Counted from the first letter of the stretch, positions 54,937 to 62,793 are shown. The stretch is DNA of 64,000 nt from Ruminococcus bromii (GCF_002834235.1 NZ_NNBY01000030.1:85942-149941); one strand, 5' to 3'. A program made the numbers and translations. Notes: a model not told the origin generated them from the sequence alone.

Positions 54937-55242
54937 CTACTTCATAAGCTTTTGCAAAACACCGACAAGCTCGTCAATTGTTTCATCGTTACCTGCCCTT
55001 ATGTCATCTGCAACACAGGTGCGGATATGATTAGCAAGCAACTCCTTGTTAAAAGCGTTGAGTGCCGCATTGGCGGCGGCAACCTGTACCAGAATATCGG
55101 GACAGTAGGCGTCTTTTTCAAGCATACCCTTTATCCCCCGTATCTGACCTTCAATACGATTAAGTCGGTTTACAAGCGACTTGTATTCTTTTTCGGTGCG
55201 GTACTTGTGTTTTGCACAATGTTCACACTTATTATTCTCCAT
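54937..55242 (-). CDS. csoR: CsoR-family copper-sensing repressor
   Basis: A 101-residue four-helix repressor. The Cu(I) ligands Cys47, His72 and Cys76 ([14 protein letters not shown]) are present, identifying a copper rather than nickel or formaldehyde sensor. An extra N-terminal CEHC pair is unusual. Basic DNA-contact residues lie in [16 protein letters not shown]. It heads the csoR-copA unit; two operator-like repeats overlap its promoter. Confidence 0.93.
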   Translation of the reverse strand: MENNKCEHCAKHKYRTEKEYKSLVNRLNRIEGQIRGIKGMLEKDAYCPDILVQVAAANAALNAFNKELLANHIRTCVADDIRAGNDETIDELVGVLQKLMK

Positions 55243-55292
55243 AATATCAACCTCATAATTTCAAAATGGGATATATTATTCAAAGCCCTTTT

Positions 55293-55353
55293 AAGATACC
55301 CCATATAGGTATCTTACAATTATGATTGTATACCCCATTGGGGTATTTGTCAA
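55293..55353 (-). promoter_or_regulatory. csoR promoter with two CsoR-type operators
   Basis: Minus strand: TTGACA (55348-55353), 17-nt spacer, TACAAT (55325-55330). The spacer is filled by a palindrome ATACCCCATTGGGGTAT (55330-55346). A second inverted repeat AAGATACC / GGTATCTT (55293-55315) covers the transcription start. Both resemble known CsoR boxes (TACCCC...GGGGTA). Confidence 0.85.
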
Positions 55354-55400
55354 TAGGTTAATTACAGAAAAAACTAACAAAAAATATGCGCAAGATAATG

Positions 55401-55435
55401 TTGACATTGTTATTACATTGTGATAACATAATAAC
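55401..55435 (+). promoter_or_regulatory. Promoter/operator of the RelB-YafQ pair
   Basis: TTGACA (55401-55406), 17-nt spacer, TAACAT (55424-55429). Overlapping GTTATTA / TAATAAC inverted sequences are a candidate operator for the antitoxin-toxin complex. Confidence 0.65.
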
Positions 55436-55449
55436 AAGGAGATGATTTT

Positions 55450-55719
55450 ATGGCTATGACAAATATAAACATCAGAATTGATGCTGATAAAAAATTAAAA
55501 GCACAGGAACTGTTTTCATCTTTAGGACTAGATATGACTACCGCCATCAATCTTTTCATTCAGCAGTCGCTTGAATTTAACGGTATTCCGTTTACTATTC
55601 GCAAATATAATGCAGAGACCGAAGCCGCTTTTGCCGAAGTTGAAGAGATGAAAAAACACCCCGAACTTTATAAGAGCTATAGTAGTGCCGATGAATTATT
55701 TGAGGATTTGGATAAATGA
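55450..55719 (+). CDS. RelB/DinJ-family antitoxin
   Basis: An 89-residue protein with an N-terminal ribbon-helix-helix (TNINIRIDADKKLKAQELFS, LGLDMTTAINLFIQQSLEF) that binds DNA and dimerises, and a C-terminal acidic tail (SADELFEDLDK) that neutralises the toxin. AAGGAG precedes the ATG. Its end overlaps the toxin start by 4 bp (ATGA), the usual coupling in these pairs. Confidence 0.92.
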   Translation: MAMTNINIRIDADKKLKAQELFSSLGLDMTTAINLFIQQSLEFNGIPFTIRKYNAETEAAFAEVEEMKKHPELYKSYSSADELFEDLDK

Positions 55720-55991
55720 AATATATAATCAAACCCACAAATCAATTCAAAAAAGATTTTAAAAAAATTAAAAAGCAAAACAAAGATTTGAACATTCTGA
55801 AGAAAGTAATTGATATACTCGCAAATGACGAAATTCTTCCCGACAAATATCGTGATCATTTGCTGATAGGAAACTACAAAGGCAAACACGAATGTCATTT
55901 AGAGCCTGACTGGCTGTTAATTTACGAATATTTAGATGATGAATTGATACTGTTTCTTACAAGAACAGGTTCACACAGCGATTTATTTTAA
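55716..55991 (+). CDS. YafQ-family mRNA interferase toxin
   Basis: A 91-residue RelE/YafQ-fold ribosome-dependent endoribonuclease: basic N-terminal helix (QFKKDFKKIKKQNKD), the segment DHLLIGNYKGKHECHLEPDW, and the C-terminal catalytic RTGSHSDLF containing the YafQ His. It overlaps the antitoxin gene. A terminator follows directly. Confidence 0.92.
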   Translation: MKYIIKPTNQFKKDFKKIKKQNKDLNILKKVIDILANDEILPDKYRDHLLIGNYKGKHECHLEPDWLLIYEYLDDELILFLTRTGSHSDLF

Positions 55992-55993
55992 CA

Positions 55994-56026
55994 AAAGCAG
56001 GGTACTAAAAATACCCTGCTTTTATT
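55994..56026 (+). terminator. Terminator of the RelB-YafQ pair
   Basis: Stem AAAGCAGGGTA / TACCCTGCTTT with a 7-nt loop (55994-56022), then TATT. Confidence 0.8.
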
Positions 56027-56029
56027 GCA

Positions 56030-56060
56030 TAAAAAAACACCGTACAAAATGTACGGTGTT
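56030..56060 (-). terminator. Terminator of rpsF-ssb-rpsR
   Basis: Stem AACACCGTAC / GTACGGTGTT with AAAAT loop; an A-run next to it gives TTTTTT on the minus strand, 16 bp after the rpsR stop. Confidence 0.85.
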
Positions 56061-56076
56061 AAAAGCTGTTATTAAA

Positions 56077-56316
56077 TTAGTCAGCTGTGTAAGGAAGCAA
56101 AGCAAGGTGACGAGCACGCTTGATAGCAACTGTAAGCTCACGCTGATGTCTTGCGCAAGTACCTGTTACACGGCGAGGAAGAATCTTTCCTCTTTCTGAC
56201 ATATAACGACGAAGACGAGCAATATCCTTGTAATCGATATTCTCAACCTTGTCAACACAGAAGCCGCAAACCTTCTTGCGAGCTTTTCTGCCACGGTTCA
56301 TTGGTCTGTCTGCCAT
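56077..56316 (-). CDS. rpsR: 30S ribosomal protein S18
   Basis: A 79-residue protein: [57 protein letters not shown]. The Cys pairs (CGFC; TCARH) are those of the zinc-type S18. S18 pairs with S6, encoded by the first gene of this unit. Confidence 0.96.
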   Translation of the reverse strand: MADRPMNRGRKARKKVCGFCVDKVENIDYKDIARLRRYMSERGKILPRRVTGTCARHQRELTVAIKRARHLALLPYTAD

Positions 56317-56361
56317 GATGAAGTTCTCCTTTCAATGAGAATTATTTAAATTAAGTTGAAG

Positions 56362-56862
56362 TTAAAATGGTAAATCATCGTCCAACGGCATATCCTGAAA
56401 ATCAGAGTTTGAACCGCTCTGATAAGACGCAGGTGTCTGCGGAGCAGGTTCCTGATGATAAGCCTGGTTTCCGCCGTAAGACGGAGCACCGTATGACTGA
56501 TTGCCGCCATAGGACTGATTGTAGCCGCCTGCATTGTTGTCACGGCGTTCGCCTGTGAACGAAACATTGTCTGCTACAACCTCAACAACATAACGGTTTG
56601 AACCGTCCTTAGCCTGGAACTGGCGGCTCTGGAGCTGTCCTTCAACAGCAATGAGAGAACCCTTTCCAAAGTAACGGCATACAAATTCCGCTGTACTTCT
56701 CCAACATACAATGTTAAAGAAGTCGGCTTTACGCTCCTCGCCCTGCTTTACATAGTTGCGATCAACTGCAATGCTGAAGCTTGTAACGCTTACGCCTGTG
56801 TTTGTTGTTTTTAATTCAGGGTCAGCTGTAATTCTGCCCATTAAGATTACTCTGTTTAACAT
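56362..56862 (-). CDS. ssb: Single-stranded DNA-binding protein
   Basis: A 166-residue protein: OB fold (1-105; MLNRVILMGRITADPELK, FFNIVCWRSTAEFVCRYFGKG), a Gly/Tyr/Gln/Asn-rich linker (GGYNQSYGGNQSYGAPSYGG) and the acidic C-terminal tip DDDLPF that recruits repair and replication partners. Between rpsF and rpsR, as in most Firmicutes. Confidence 0.96.
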   Translation of the reverse strand: MLNRVILMGRITADPELKTTNTGVSVTSFSIAVDRNYVKQGEERKADFFNIVCWRSTAEFVCRYFGKGSLIAVEGQLQSRQFQAKDGSNRYVVEVVADNVSFTGERRDNNAGGYNQSYGGNQSYGAPSYGGNQAYHQEPAPQTPASYQSGSNSDFQDMPLDDDLPF

Positions 56863-56901
56863 ACTTTTCCTTTCGTGTTCGGGTTAACCCCTACAAATTG
56901 A

Positions 56902-57198
56902 TTATTCGACTTCCTTCTTGATTATCATTGAACGCATTACGCCTTCTGTGATCTTGTAGATACGGTCGAGCTCTGCAGGGAACTCAGCTTCACTTTCAAA
57001 ATCGAAAAGAACATAATAGCCTTCGCTCTCTTTGTTGATAAGGTAAGCAAGCTTTCTCTTGCCCCATTCGTCAACATTCTTCAAAGTGGCATGCTTCTCA
57101 ATGAGAGCCTTGAACTTTTCAACGATGGCCTGGATACCTTCTTCGCCCTTCTTCATTGAAACGATCATTACTGTTTCGTAATTAGCTGTTACTGCCAT
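56902..57198 (-). CDS. rpsF: 30S ribosomal protein S6
   Basis: A 98-residue protein: NYETVMIVSMKKGEEGIQAI at the start, WGKRKLAYLINKESEGYYVL and a C-terminal FDRIYKITEGVMR-like stretch (here LDRIYKITEGVMRSMI). GGAGGTG precedes the ATG. First gene of rpsF-ssb-rpsR. Confidence 0.96.
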   Translation of the reverse strand: MAVTANYETVMIVSMKKGEEGIQAIVEKFKALIEKHATLKNVDEWGKRKLAYLINKESEGYYVLFDFESEAEFPAELDRIYKITEGVMRSMIIKKEVE

Positions 57199-57204
57199 TA
57201 ATAT

Positions 57205-57267
57205 TGCACCTCCTTCTGGACATTATGGCGGTTTTCACCGCAAGGATTGTTATGTACACAACATAAC
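57205..57267 (-). promoter_or_regulatory. rpsF leader, possible S6:S18-binding structure
   Basis: On the minus strand the leader folds as GTTATGT / ACATAAC and GCGGT-GAAA-ACCGC, with CCG in the second arm. Bacterial rpsF leaders often carry an S6:S18-binding structure with a CCG element; the match here is suggestive only. Confidence 0.4.
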
Positions 57268-57273
57268 AGATTT

Positions 57274-57301
57274 ATTATAACATAAAATCACGGTTTGTCA
57301 A
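57274..57301 (-). promoter_or_regulatory. Promoter of rpsF-ssb-rpsR
   Basis: Minus strand: TTGACA (57296-57301), 16-nt spacer, TATAAT (57274-57279). Confidence 0.8.
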
Positions 57302-57319
57302 CATTTTTTTACTGTTTTA

Positions 57320-57928
57320 TTAATTTTCACTTCGAGCCGATATAATAAATTTCTTCACTTTTTCAAAATCTTTACCGTTGCCGTTTGAATTTTCAACACC
57401 CGAACTTACATCAACTCCGTCAGGCTTAACGGCTTTTACGGCTTTTGCCACGGTTTCGGGATTCAGACCGCCTGCAAGCATAAACAATTTATCATCACGA
57501 GGCAGATTTTCAAGCATTGTCCAGTCAAAGGTTTTTCCGCTGCCGGGTTCGTGTGCATCAAAAACATAGCCTACAATGTTCTGATTCATTCTGTATTCTT
57601 CAAACTTTTCAAGGTCGCTCACATTAAAGGCACGAATTACCTTTAAATATGGATTTGAAAGCACATCTTCTCCAACCTCACCGTGAATCTGAATGTAGTC
57701 GAAACCGCAATCATATGCAGTTTTCACCTGTTCAAGAGTCGGAGAAACAGTTACCGCAACCGACAAAACATTTTTATCAAGCGTTTCAATCAGGCTCTTG
57801 GCGGTTTCGGGAGAAATATTCCGCTTACTCTTTGGAAAGAACATTACAAAGCCCGCAAAATCGGGTTTGCAGGCATTTACTATCTTAATGTCTTCGGCGG
57901 ATGTAATTCCGCAAATTTTAACTTTCAT
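57320..57928 (-). CDS. trpF: Phosphoribosylanthranilate isomerase
   Basis: Third step of tryptophan biosynthesis from anthranilate. The 202-residue TIM-barrel protein has MKVKICGITSAEDIK (catalytic Cys), FAGFVMFFPKSKRNIS, YIQIHGE, the catalytic Asp in AGGLNPETV/ DGVDVSSGVE. ATG at 57928 with GTAGGTGAG upstream; the longer frame to 58036 runs through the cysK terminator. It is alone, away from other trp genes, with its own promoter. Confidence 0.94.
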   Translation of the reverse strand: MKVKICGITSAEDIKIVNACKPDFAGFVMFFPKSKRNISPETAKSLIETLDKNVLSVAVTVSPTLEQVKTAYDCGFDYIQIHGEVGEDVLSNPYLKVIRAFNVSDLEKFEEYRMNQNIVGYVFDAHEPGSGKTFDWTMLENLPRDDKLFMLAGGLNPETVAKAVKAVKPDGVDVSSGVENSNGNGKDFEKVKKFIISARSEN

Positions 57929-57946
57929 AAACTCACCTACAAAACA

Positions 57947-57975
57947 ATTGTACCATATCGAATTAACGGTTGCAA
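57947..57975 (-). promoter_or_regulatory. Promoter of trpF
   Basis: Minus strand: TTGCAA (57970-57975), 17-nt spacer, TACAAT (57947-57952), squeezed between the cysK terminator and trpF. Confidence 0.75.
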
Positions 57976-58016
57976 TAAAAAAAGACAAAGGACAGTCTTT
58001 GTGGCTGTCCTTTGTC
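57976..58016 (-). terminator. Terminator of metY-cysK
   Basis: Perfect 12-bp stem GACAAAGGACAG / CTGTCCTTTGTC (57984-58016), followed on the minus strand by TTTTTTTATT. Confidence 0.9.
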
Positions 58017-58043
58017 AATATCGGGAAGTAATCCAATTACTTA

Positions 58044-58976
58044 TTAGCTGTTAAATACGCCTGTTGAGAGGTAACGCTCACCTGTGTCGGGGAACAATGC
58101 AACAATCGTCTTACCTGCATTTTCTTCACGCTTGGCAAGCTCAATTGCGGCTGCAAGAGCGGCGCCTGAAGAGATACCTACGAGGATACCTTCTGTCTTT
58201 GCGATATCATTTGCATTTGAGAAAGCGGCTTCGTTAGCAATCGGAAGAATTTCGTCATATACCTTTGTATCGAGAGTATCCGGAACGAAGCCAGCACCGA
58301 TACCCTGAATCTTATGAGGACCGCCGTGGCCCTCCGAAAGTACGGGAGAAGTCTGTGGCTCAACTGCAACAACCTTTACATCAGCCTTCTTTGACTTGAG
58401 GAAGTTACCCACACCGCTGAGTGTACCGCCTGTGCCGACACCTGCAACGAAGAAATCAACATTGCCGTCCGTATCCTCCCAGATTTCCGGACCCGTTGTA
58501 TCAAAATGAGCCTTAGGGTTAGCAGGATTCTCAAACTGACCGAGGATAATGCCGCCCTCAATTTCTTTTTCAAGCTCTTTAGCCTTTGCAATTGCACCGC
58601 TCATACCCTTTGTACCGTCAGTAAGAACGATTTCAGCACCGTATGCCTTGAGGAGGTTTCTTCTCTCAACGCTCATTGTTTCGGGCATTGTGAGGATTGT
58701 CTTGTAGCCCTTTGCAGTAGCTACAGATGCAAGACCGATGCCTGTGTTACCTGATGTCGGTTCAATGATTGTTGAACCCTTTTTGAGCTTACCGCTCTTT
58801 TCAGCGTCCTCAACCATAGCTCTTGCCACTCTGTCCTTAACACTGCCGGCAGGATTAAAGAGTTCAAGCTTTGCAACAACCTTTGCCTTGAGGTCATATT
58901 TCTTTTCTATATTAACGAGTTCGATAAGCGGTGTTCTGCCGATAAGTTCTGTTACACTTGTATATACTTTGCTCAC
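58044..58976 (-). CDS. cysK: Cysteine synthase A (O-acetylserine sulfhydrylase)
   Basis: PLP enzyme joining sulfide and O-acetylserine to cysteine. About 310 residues: PLP lysine in LFNPAGSVKDRVAR, substrate loop TSGNTGIGLAS, phosphate loop GTGGTLSGVG, and GISSGAALAAAI. GTG at 58976 (SKVYTSVTELIGRTPL) has AAAGGA 10 nt upstream; a TTG three codons earlier is too close to that site. Downstream gene of the metY-cysK unit. Confidence 0.95.
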   Translation of the reverse strand: MSKVYTSVTELIGRTPLIELVNIEKKYDLKAKVVAKLELFNPAGSVKDRVARAMVEDAEKSGKLKKGSTIIEPTSGNTGIGLASVATAKGYKTILTMPETMSVERRNLLKAYGAEIVLTDGTKGMSGAIAKAKELEKEIEGGIILGQFENPANPKAHFDTTGPEIWEDTDGNVDFFVAGVGTGGTLSGVGNFLKSKKADVKVVAVEPQTSPVLSEGHGGPHKIQGIGAGFVPDTLDTKVYDEILPIANEAAFSNANDIAKTEGILVGISSGAALAAAIELAKREENAGKTIVALFPDTGERYLSTGVFNS

Positions 58977-59012
58977 AAAAATCAAGTCCTTTCAAAATTC
59001 AACAAATTAAAA

Positions 59013-60314
59013 TCAGTCATCAAGTGAATCAAATGCTTCCTGAAGGTCATAGATAATATCGTCGATATTCTCTGTGCCGATTGAAAGTCTGATAGTGTTT
59101 GGCTTAATGCCCTGTTCTGCAAGCTCTGCCTCGCTGAGCTGTGAATGAGTTGTTGATGCAGGGTGAATTGCAAGAGATTTAACATCTGCAACATTTGCAA
59201 GAAGTGAGAACACTTCGAGGTGGTCGATGAATTTCTTTGCCGTTTCAGCGTCGCCCTTGATTTCAAATGTGAAGATTGAGCCTGCACCCTTCGGGAAGTA
59301 TTTCTTGTAAAGTGCGTTGTACTTGCTGTCAGGAAGTGAAGGATGATTAACATTTTCTACCTTCGGGTTCTTAGAGAGGAAGTCAACAACCTTGAGTGCA
59401 TTTTCAACATGGCGTTCAACACGAAGTGAAAGTGTTTCAAGGCCCTGGAGGAACATAAATGCGTGGAACGGTGAAAGTGTAGCGCCTGTATCTCTGAGGA
59501 GAATGGCACGAACATAAGTTACAAGAGCAGCACCCGGAGCAGCCTCTGTAAATACTGCACCGTGATATGATGCGTTAGGCTCTGAGAACTGTGGGAACTT
59601 GCCTGATGCAGCCCAGTCAAACTTGCCGCTTTCAACGATTACACCGCCGAGAGCCGTACCGTGACCGCCGATAAACTTTGTTGCCGAATGAACAACGATA
59701 TCTGCGCCGTACTCAAACGGTCTGAGAAGATAAGGTGTAGCGAATGTGCTGTCGATTACAAGAGGAATCTTGTGTGAATGAGCAATGTTTGCTACTTCTT
59801 CAATATCAATAATATTTGAATTAGGGTTACCGAGTGATTCAATGAAAACAGCTTTTGTGTTTTCGTCAATTGCATTTTCAAATGCGTTTTCTTCGTCAGG
59901 ATCAACGAACTTTGTTGTTACACCATACTCTGAGAATGTATGCTCAAGCCAGTTGTATGTGCCGCCGTAGATTGTCTTTGCGGCTACGATGTTGTCACCT
60001 GCTTTTGCAAGAGCCTGAAGTGCATATGAAACTGCCGCTGCACCTGATGCAACTGCAAGAGCTGCTGTGCCGCCCTCAAGAGCTGCGATTCTCTTTTCAA
60101 AAACATCCTCTGTCGGGTTTGTAAGTCTGCCGTAGATGTTACCTGCATCTTTGAGTGCAAAGCGGTCTGCAGCGTGCTGACTGTTGTGGAATACATAAGA
60201 AGTAGTTGCGTAAATCGGAACTGCTCTTGCATCTGTTACAGGGTCTGCTGTTTCCTGACCGATGTGAAGCTGTTTTGTTTCAAATTTAAGATTTCTTTCG
60301 CTTAATTTACTCAT
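59013..60314 (-). CDS. metY: O-acetylhomoserine sulfhydrylase (aminocarboxypropyltransferase)
   Basis: PLP enzyme making homocysteine from O-acetylhomoserine and sulfide, with cysteine-related side activity. The 433-residue protein of the Cys/Met metabolism family starts FETKQLHIGQ, has SGAAAVSYALQALAKAGDN, the PLP lysine in VHSATKFIGGHGTALGG near 210 and the C-terminal RLSIGTENIDDIIYDL. Its length and GG insert separate it from shorter cystathionine gamma-synthases. ATGAGGACATT precedes the ATG. First gene of metY-cysK, behind a leader with a Cys-codon sORF. Confidence 0.95.
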   Translation of the reverse strand: MSKLSERNLKFETKQLHIGQETADPVTDARAVPIYATTSYVFHNSQHAADRFALKDAGNIYGRLTNPTEDVFEKRIAALEGGTAALAVASGAAAVSYALQALAKAGDNIVAAKTIYGGTYNWLEHTFSEYGVTTKFVDPDEENAFENAIDENTKAVFIESLGNPNSNIIDIEEVANIAHSHKIPLVIDSTFATPYLLRPFEYGADIVVHSATKFIGGHGTALGGVIVESGKFDWAASGKFPQFSEPNASYHGAVFTEAAPGAALVTYVRAILLRDTGATLSPFHAFMFLQGLETLSLRVERHVENALKVVDFLSKNPKVENVNHPSLPDSKYNALYKKYFPKGAGSIFTFEIKGDAETAKKFIDHLEVFSLLANVADVKSLAIHPASTTHSQLSEAELAEQGIKPNTIRLSIGTENIDDIIYDLQEAFDSLDD

Positions 60315-60381
60315 TTTAATGTCCTCATTTCATTTTAATTTTAATTTCAGAAGTTATGTTGCGGATTTGATGTGTCCCGTA

Positions 60382-60429
60382 TCACATTCGTGCATTACTG
60401 CAACATCGTTTGAATCTGAGATTTTTCAT
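60382..60429 (-). CDS. Candidate 15-residue leader peptide with tandem Cys codons
   Basis: ATG at 60429 with AAAGGTGA just upstream encodes MKNLRFKRCCSNARM then TGA at 60382. The tandem Cys codons TGT TGC sit in ATGTTGC (minus strand of 60400-60406), which pairs perfectly with GCAACAT (60356-60362), about 35 nt before the metY start. Ribosome stalling at Cys codons would open that stem. It lies directly downstream of the metY promoter. Confidence 0.6.
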   Translation of the reverse strand: MKNLRFKRCCSNARM

Positions 60430-60448
60430 TTGGATCACCTTTCCCATA

Positions 60449-60471
60449 TTTCCTATTTGATTGGTGGGTTT
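60449..60471. promoter_or_regulatory. Copy B of a 23-bp repeated motif near the metY promoter
   Basis: TTTCCTATT followed by TGATTGGTG and GGTTT; it matches copy A at 60541-60563 in most positions. It lies about 10-30 nt downstream of the predicted transcription start, where a repressor would block. Confidence 0.55.
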
Positions 60472-60487
60472 TAATTGGATTGTCTAT

Positions 60488-60515
60488 ATCATACCACAGA
60501 TTTTATATTTGTCAA
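60488..60515 (-). promoter_or_regulatory. Promoter of metY-cysK
   Basis: Minus strand: TTGACA (60510-60515), 16-nt spacer, TATGAT (60488-60493). Confidence 0.75.
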
Positions 60516-60540
60516 TAGGTTTTTTGAAATTTTTCTTATC

Positions 60541-60563
60541 TTTCCTATTGGTTTAGTAGGTTT
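60541..60563. promoter_or_regulatory. Copy A of the 23-bp repeated motif upstream of the metY promoter
   Basis: TTTCCTATT followed by GGTTTAGTA and GGTTT, an imperfect palindrome with CCTA / TAGG arms. With copy B it brackets the promoter. The adjacent Rrf2 regulator gene is a candidate binder. Confidence 0.55.
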
Positions 60564-60738
60564 GCTGGGTTTTGATTATTGAAAAGGTCGAAAAAGCCGA
60601 TATTCAAGCCGTTTTTCAAATCCCGACCGTTAAGCAGTCAATTTGAAATTTTTTCTGATTTTTTAAAACTAATATTCAAAAGCATCATTTGCAAACGGCA
60701 AAACACCGCATACCTACTAAATTGCTGTGTAAACAACA

Positions 60739-60761
60739 AAAGCACCCGTAAAGGATGCTTT
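60739..60761 (-). terminator. Possible terminator of the Rrf2 gene
   Basis: Stem AAAGCA..CC / GG..TGCTTT, followed on the minus strand by TTGTTGTTT. Only moderate strength. Confidence 0.5.
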
Positions 60762-60770
60762 CGGATTATA

Positions 60771-61196
60771 TTAAATTACATAGTTATCTGCCGAATTTGC
60801 AATAATGTCGGCAAGAGTAATGTTGTCAACAACATCGTCAATAGCCTTCTGGAGTTTTTCCCACACAAAAAGCGTTGAACATTGTTCACGACGATCACAG
60901 GTATTTTCATTACCCTCAAGGCAAGCCACGGGTGCAAGACTGCCCTCGGTAAGTCTTAAAATCATACCGACAGTATAATATTCGGGTTCATGAGCAAGAC
61001 GATATCCTCCGTTTGAACCTCTTGCGCTGAGCACATAACCAGCCTTTGTAAGTACGGTAATAATCTGTTCAAGGTATTTAAGCGATATTCCCTGACGGGC
61101 GGCAACCTCCTTTAGGGCTACATTTTCCCCTTGTTTACACTGAGCAAGGTCAACCATAAGTCGGAGCGCATACCTGCCCTTTGTCGAAATTTTCAA
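60771..61196 (-). CDS. Rrf2-family transcriptional regulator with three Cys (IscR-like)
   Basis: A 141-residue winged-helix regulator: MKISTKGRYALRLMVDLA, recognition region VAARQGISLKYLEQII, wing RGSNGGYRLAH. Cys92, Cys100 and Cys106 (C-x7-C-x5-C) are the pattern that binds an Fe-S cluster in IscR-type members; CymR, the cysteine regulator, lacks it. The TTG at 61196 gives the standard family N-terminus and follows AGGGTGG; the ATG at 61214 would add six atypical residues. It sits upstream of, and on the same strand as, metY-cysK. Confidence 0.9.
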   Translation of the reverse strand: MKISTKGRYALRLMVDLAQCKQGENVALKEVAARQGISLKYLEQIITVLTKAGYVLSARGSNGGYRLAHEPEYYTVGMILRLTEGSLAPVACLEGNENTCDRREQCSTLFVWEKLQKAIDDVVDNITLADIIANSADNYVI

Positions 61197-61233
61197 ATTA
61201 ACCACCCTATTCATATATTAATAATATGATTAA

Positions 61234-61262
61234 AGCATATCATAAACGGCTGTATATGTCAA
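61234..61262 (-). promoter_or_regulatory. Promoter of the Rrf2 gene
   Basis: Minus strand: TTGACA (61257-61262), 17-nt spacer, TATGCT (61234-61239). Confidence 0.75.
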
Positions 61263-61302
61263 TGAGCCTGTTGCACAACAATAACCTATTTAACTTGTAA
61301 GA

Positions 61303-61336
61303 AAACACAAAAAGCGGGAGCGAAAAACGCCCCCGC
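61303..61336 (-). terminator. Terminator of the purine permease gene
   Basis: GC-rich hairpin GCGGGGGCG / CGCTCCCGC (61314-61336; one mismatch), AAAAA loop, followed on the minus strand by TTTTTGTGTTTT. Confidence 0.85.
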
Positions 61337-61353
61337 AGAGTTTATATATGAAG

Positions 61354-62748
61354 TTACGACGATACACCGCAAATCAGTGTTACAATTCTTACTGCAAACA
61401 AAGCAAACGCAATCCACATAATCGGATGAATTTCTTTGATTTTGCCTGTAACAATCTTGAGAATAACCCAAGTAAGGATACCGAACATGATACCTGTTGC
61501 TATTGAATATGCAAACGGCATAAAGATGATTGCTACGAAACCGCCGACTGTATCGGCAATGTCTGAGTCAAAATCCATCTTTGTAACATTCTTAATCATA
61601 AGAAGACCTACAAATACGAGTGCAGGAGCTGTTGCAAATGAAGGAATAGCAAGGAAAATCGGATAAAGCGGAATAGCAAGGATAAAGAGAATTGCAGAAG
61701 TAAGAGCTGTAAGACCTGTTCTACCACCCTCTGCAACACCTGTTGTTGACTCAACATAAGATGTTACTGTTGATGTACCGAGGCAAGCACCAAGGCATGT
61801 ACCGAGTGCGTCAGACATAAGAGCACGACCTACACGGGGAAGTTCGCCCTTTTCATTGAGGAGATTACCCTCCTGAGCAACACCGATAAGTGTACCTACT
61901 GTATCAAAGAGGTCAACAAAGAGGAATGCAAATACGATAACGGCAAAGTTAAGCGCATGCTGTGCCACATAACCGAAATCAAACTTGAAGAAAGTTTCTG
62001 TTGCCATATTCTGGATAGGTCCGAATACAGAGTAGTTTGCAAAATCAGGAATGAGCGATGCACCCTGATACCAACCGCAAAGCTGAGCAATGATGCCAAG
62101 AACCCATGTTGCAAGGATACCGATAAGGATTGAGCCTTTAACTCTGTAGTGCCAGAGTGTAGCAACAATGAGGATACCGACAAGTGCAAGAACCACCGGA
62201 GCAGAACCAACATCACCGAGCTTAACGAGAGTTGATGACTGAACAGCCTTGCCGTCATAGTAAGCGTCTGTTGTGATAACGCCTGCGCCCTTAAGACCTA
62301 CAATTGTGATAAAAAGACCGATACCTGCCGAAATACCGTACTTGAGGTTCTGAGGAACCTTGTTTACAAGTGTTTCACGGAATTTGAAGATTGAGAGGAT
62401 AATGAAAATAATACCCTCAACAAGGATAGCTGTCAAAGCTACCTGCCATGGATTTGTGATACCCTGCTCTGCAAGCTGTGGAACAACTGTATATGCAAAG
62501 TATGCATTAAGTCCCATACCGGAAGCAAGCGCTACAGGATAGTTGGCATAAAATGCCATGATGAGTGTTGCGAAAGCAGCCGATACAGCTGTTGCTGCAA
62601 AGATTGCATTCGGATTCATTCCTGCGGCAGAAAGAATACTCGGGTTTACAGCGAGTATGTAAGCCATTGCAAGGAATGTTGTAATGCCGGCAATAACCTC
62701 GGTTTTGACATTAGTGCCGTTTTCTTTCAGTTTGAAAATCTTTTCCAA
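61354..62748 (-). CDS. NCS2-family purine permease (AzgA/PbuG-like)
   Basis: A 464-residue membrane transporter for hypoxanthine, guanine or adenine. Family hallmarks: TEVIAGITTFLAMAYILAVNP, the substrate-site segment ALASGMGLNAYFAYTV, FLFVDLFDTVGTLIGVA and GTSTVTSYVESTTGVAEGGRTGLTA-type segment. About 12-14 helices. No purine riboswitch is visible in its short leader. It would feed Hpt. Confidence 0.94.
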   Translation of the reverse strand: MEKIFKLKENGTNVKTEVIAGITTFLAMAYILAVNPSILSAAGMNPNAIFAATAVSAAFATLIMAFYANYPVALASGMGLNAYFAYTVVPQLAEQGITNPWQVALTAILVEGIIFIILSIFKFRETLVNKVPQNLKYGISAGIGLFITIVGLKGAGVITTDAYYDGKAVQSSTLVKLGDVGSAPVVLALVGILIVATLWHYRVKGSILIGILATWVLGIIAQLCGWYQGASLIPDFANYSVFGPIQNMATETFFKFDFGYVAQHALNFAVIVFAFLFVDLFDTVGTLIGVAQEGNLLNEKGELPRVGRALMSDALGTCLGACLGTSTVTSYVESTTGVAEGGRTGLTALTSAILFILAIPLYPIFLAIPSFATAPALVFVGLLMIKNVTKMDFDSDIADTVGGFVAIIFMPFAYSIATGIMFGILTWVILKIVTGKIKEIHPIMWIAFALFAVRIVTLICGVSS

Positions 62749-62793
62749 AAGAAAGCCCCCCTAAAATATTTTGTCGAAACACGACATAGTTAA

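Noticed and set aside
57929..58036. N-terminal extension of trpF
   Set aside because: It runs through the cysK terminator hairpin and the trpF promoter; MKVKICG at 57928 is the family start.
59013..59353. Overlapping minus-strand frame at the metY 3' end
   Set aside because: Out-of-frame shadow of metY with no start context.
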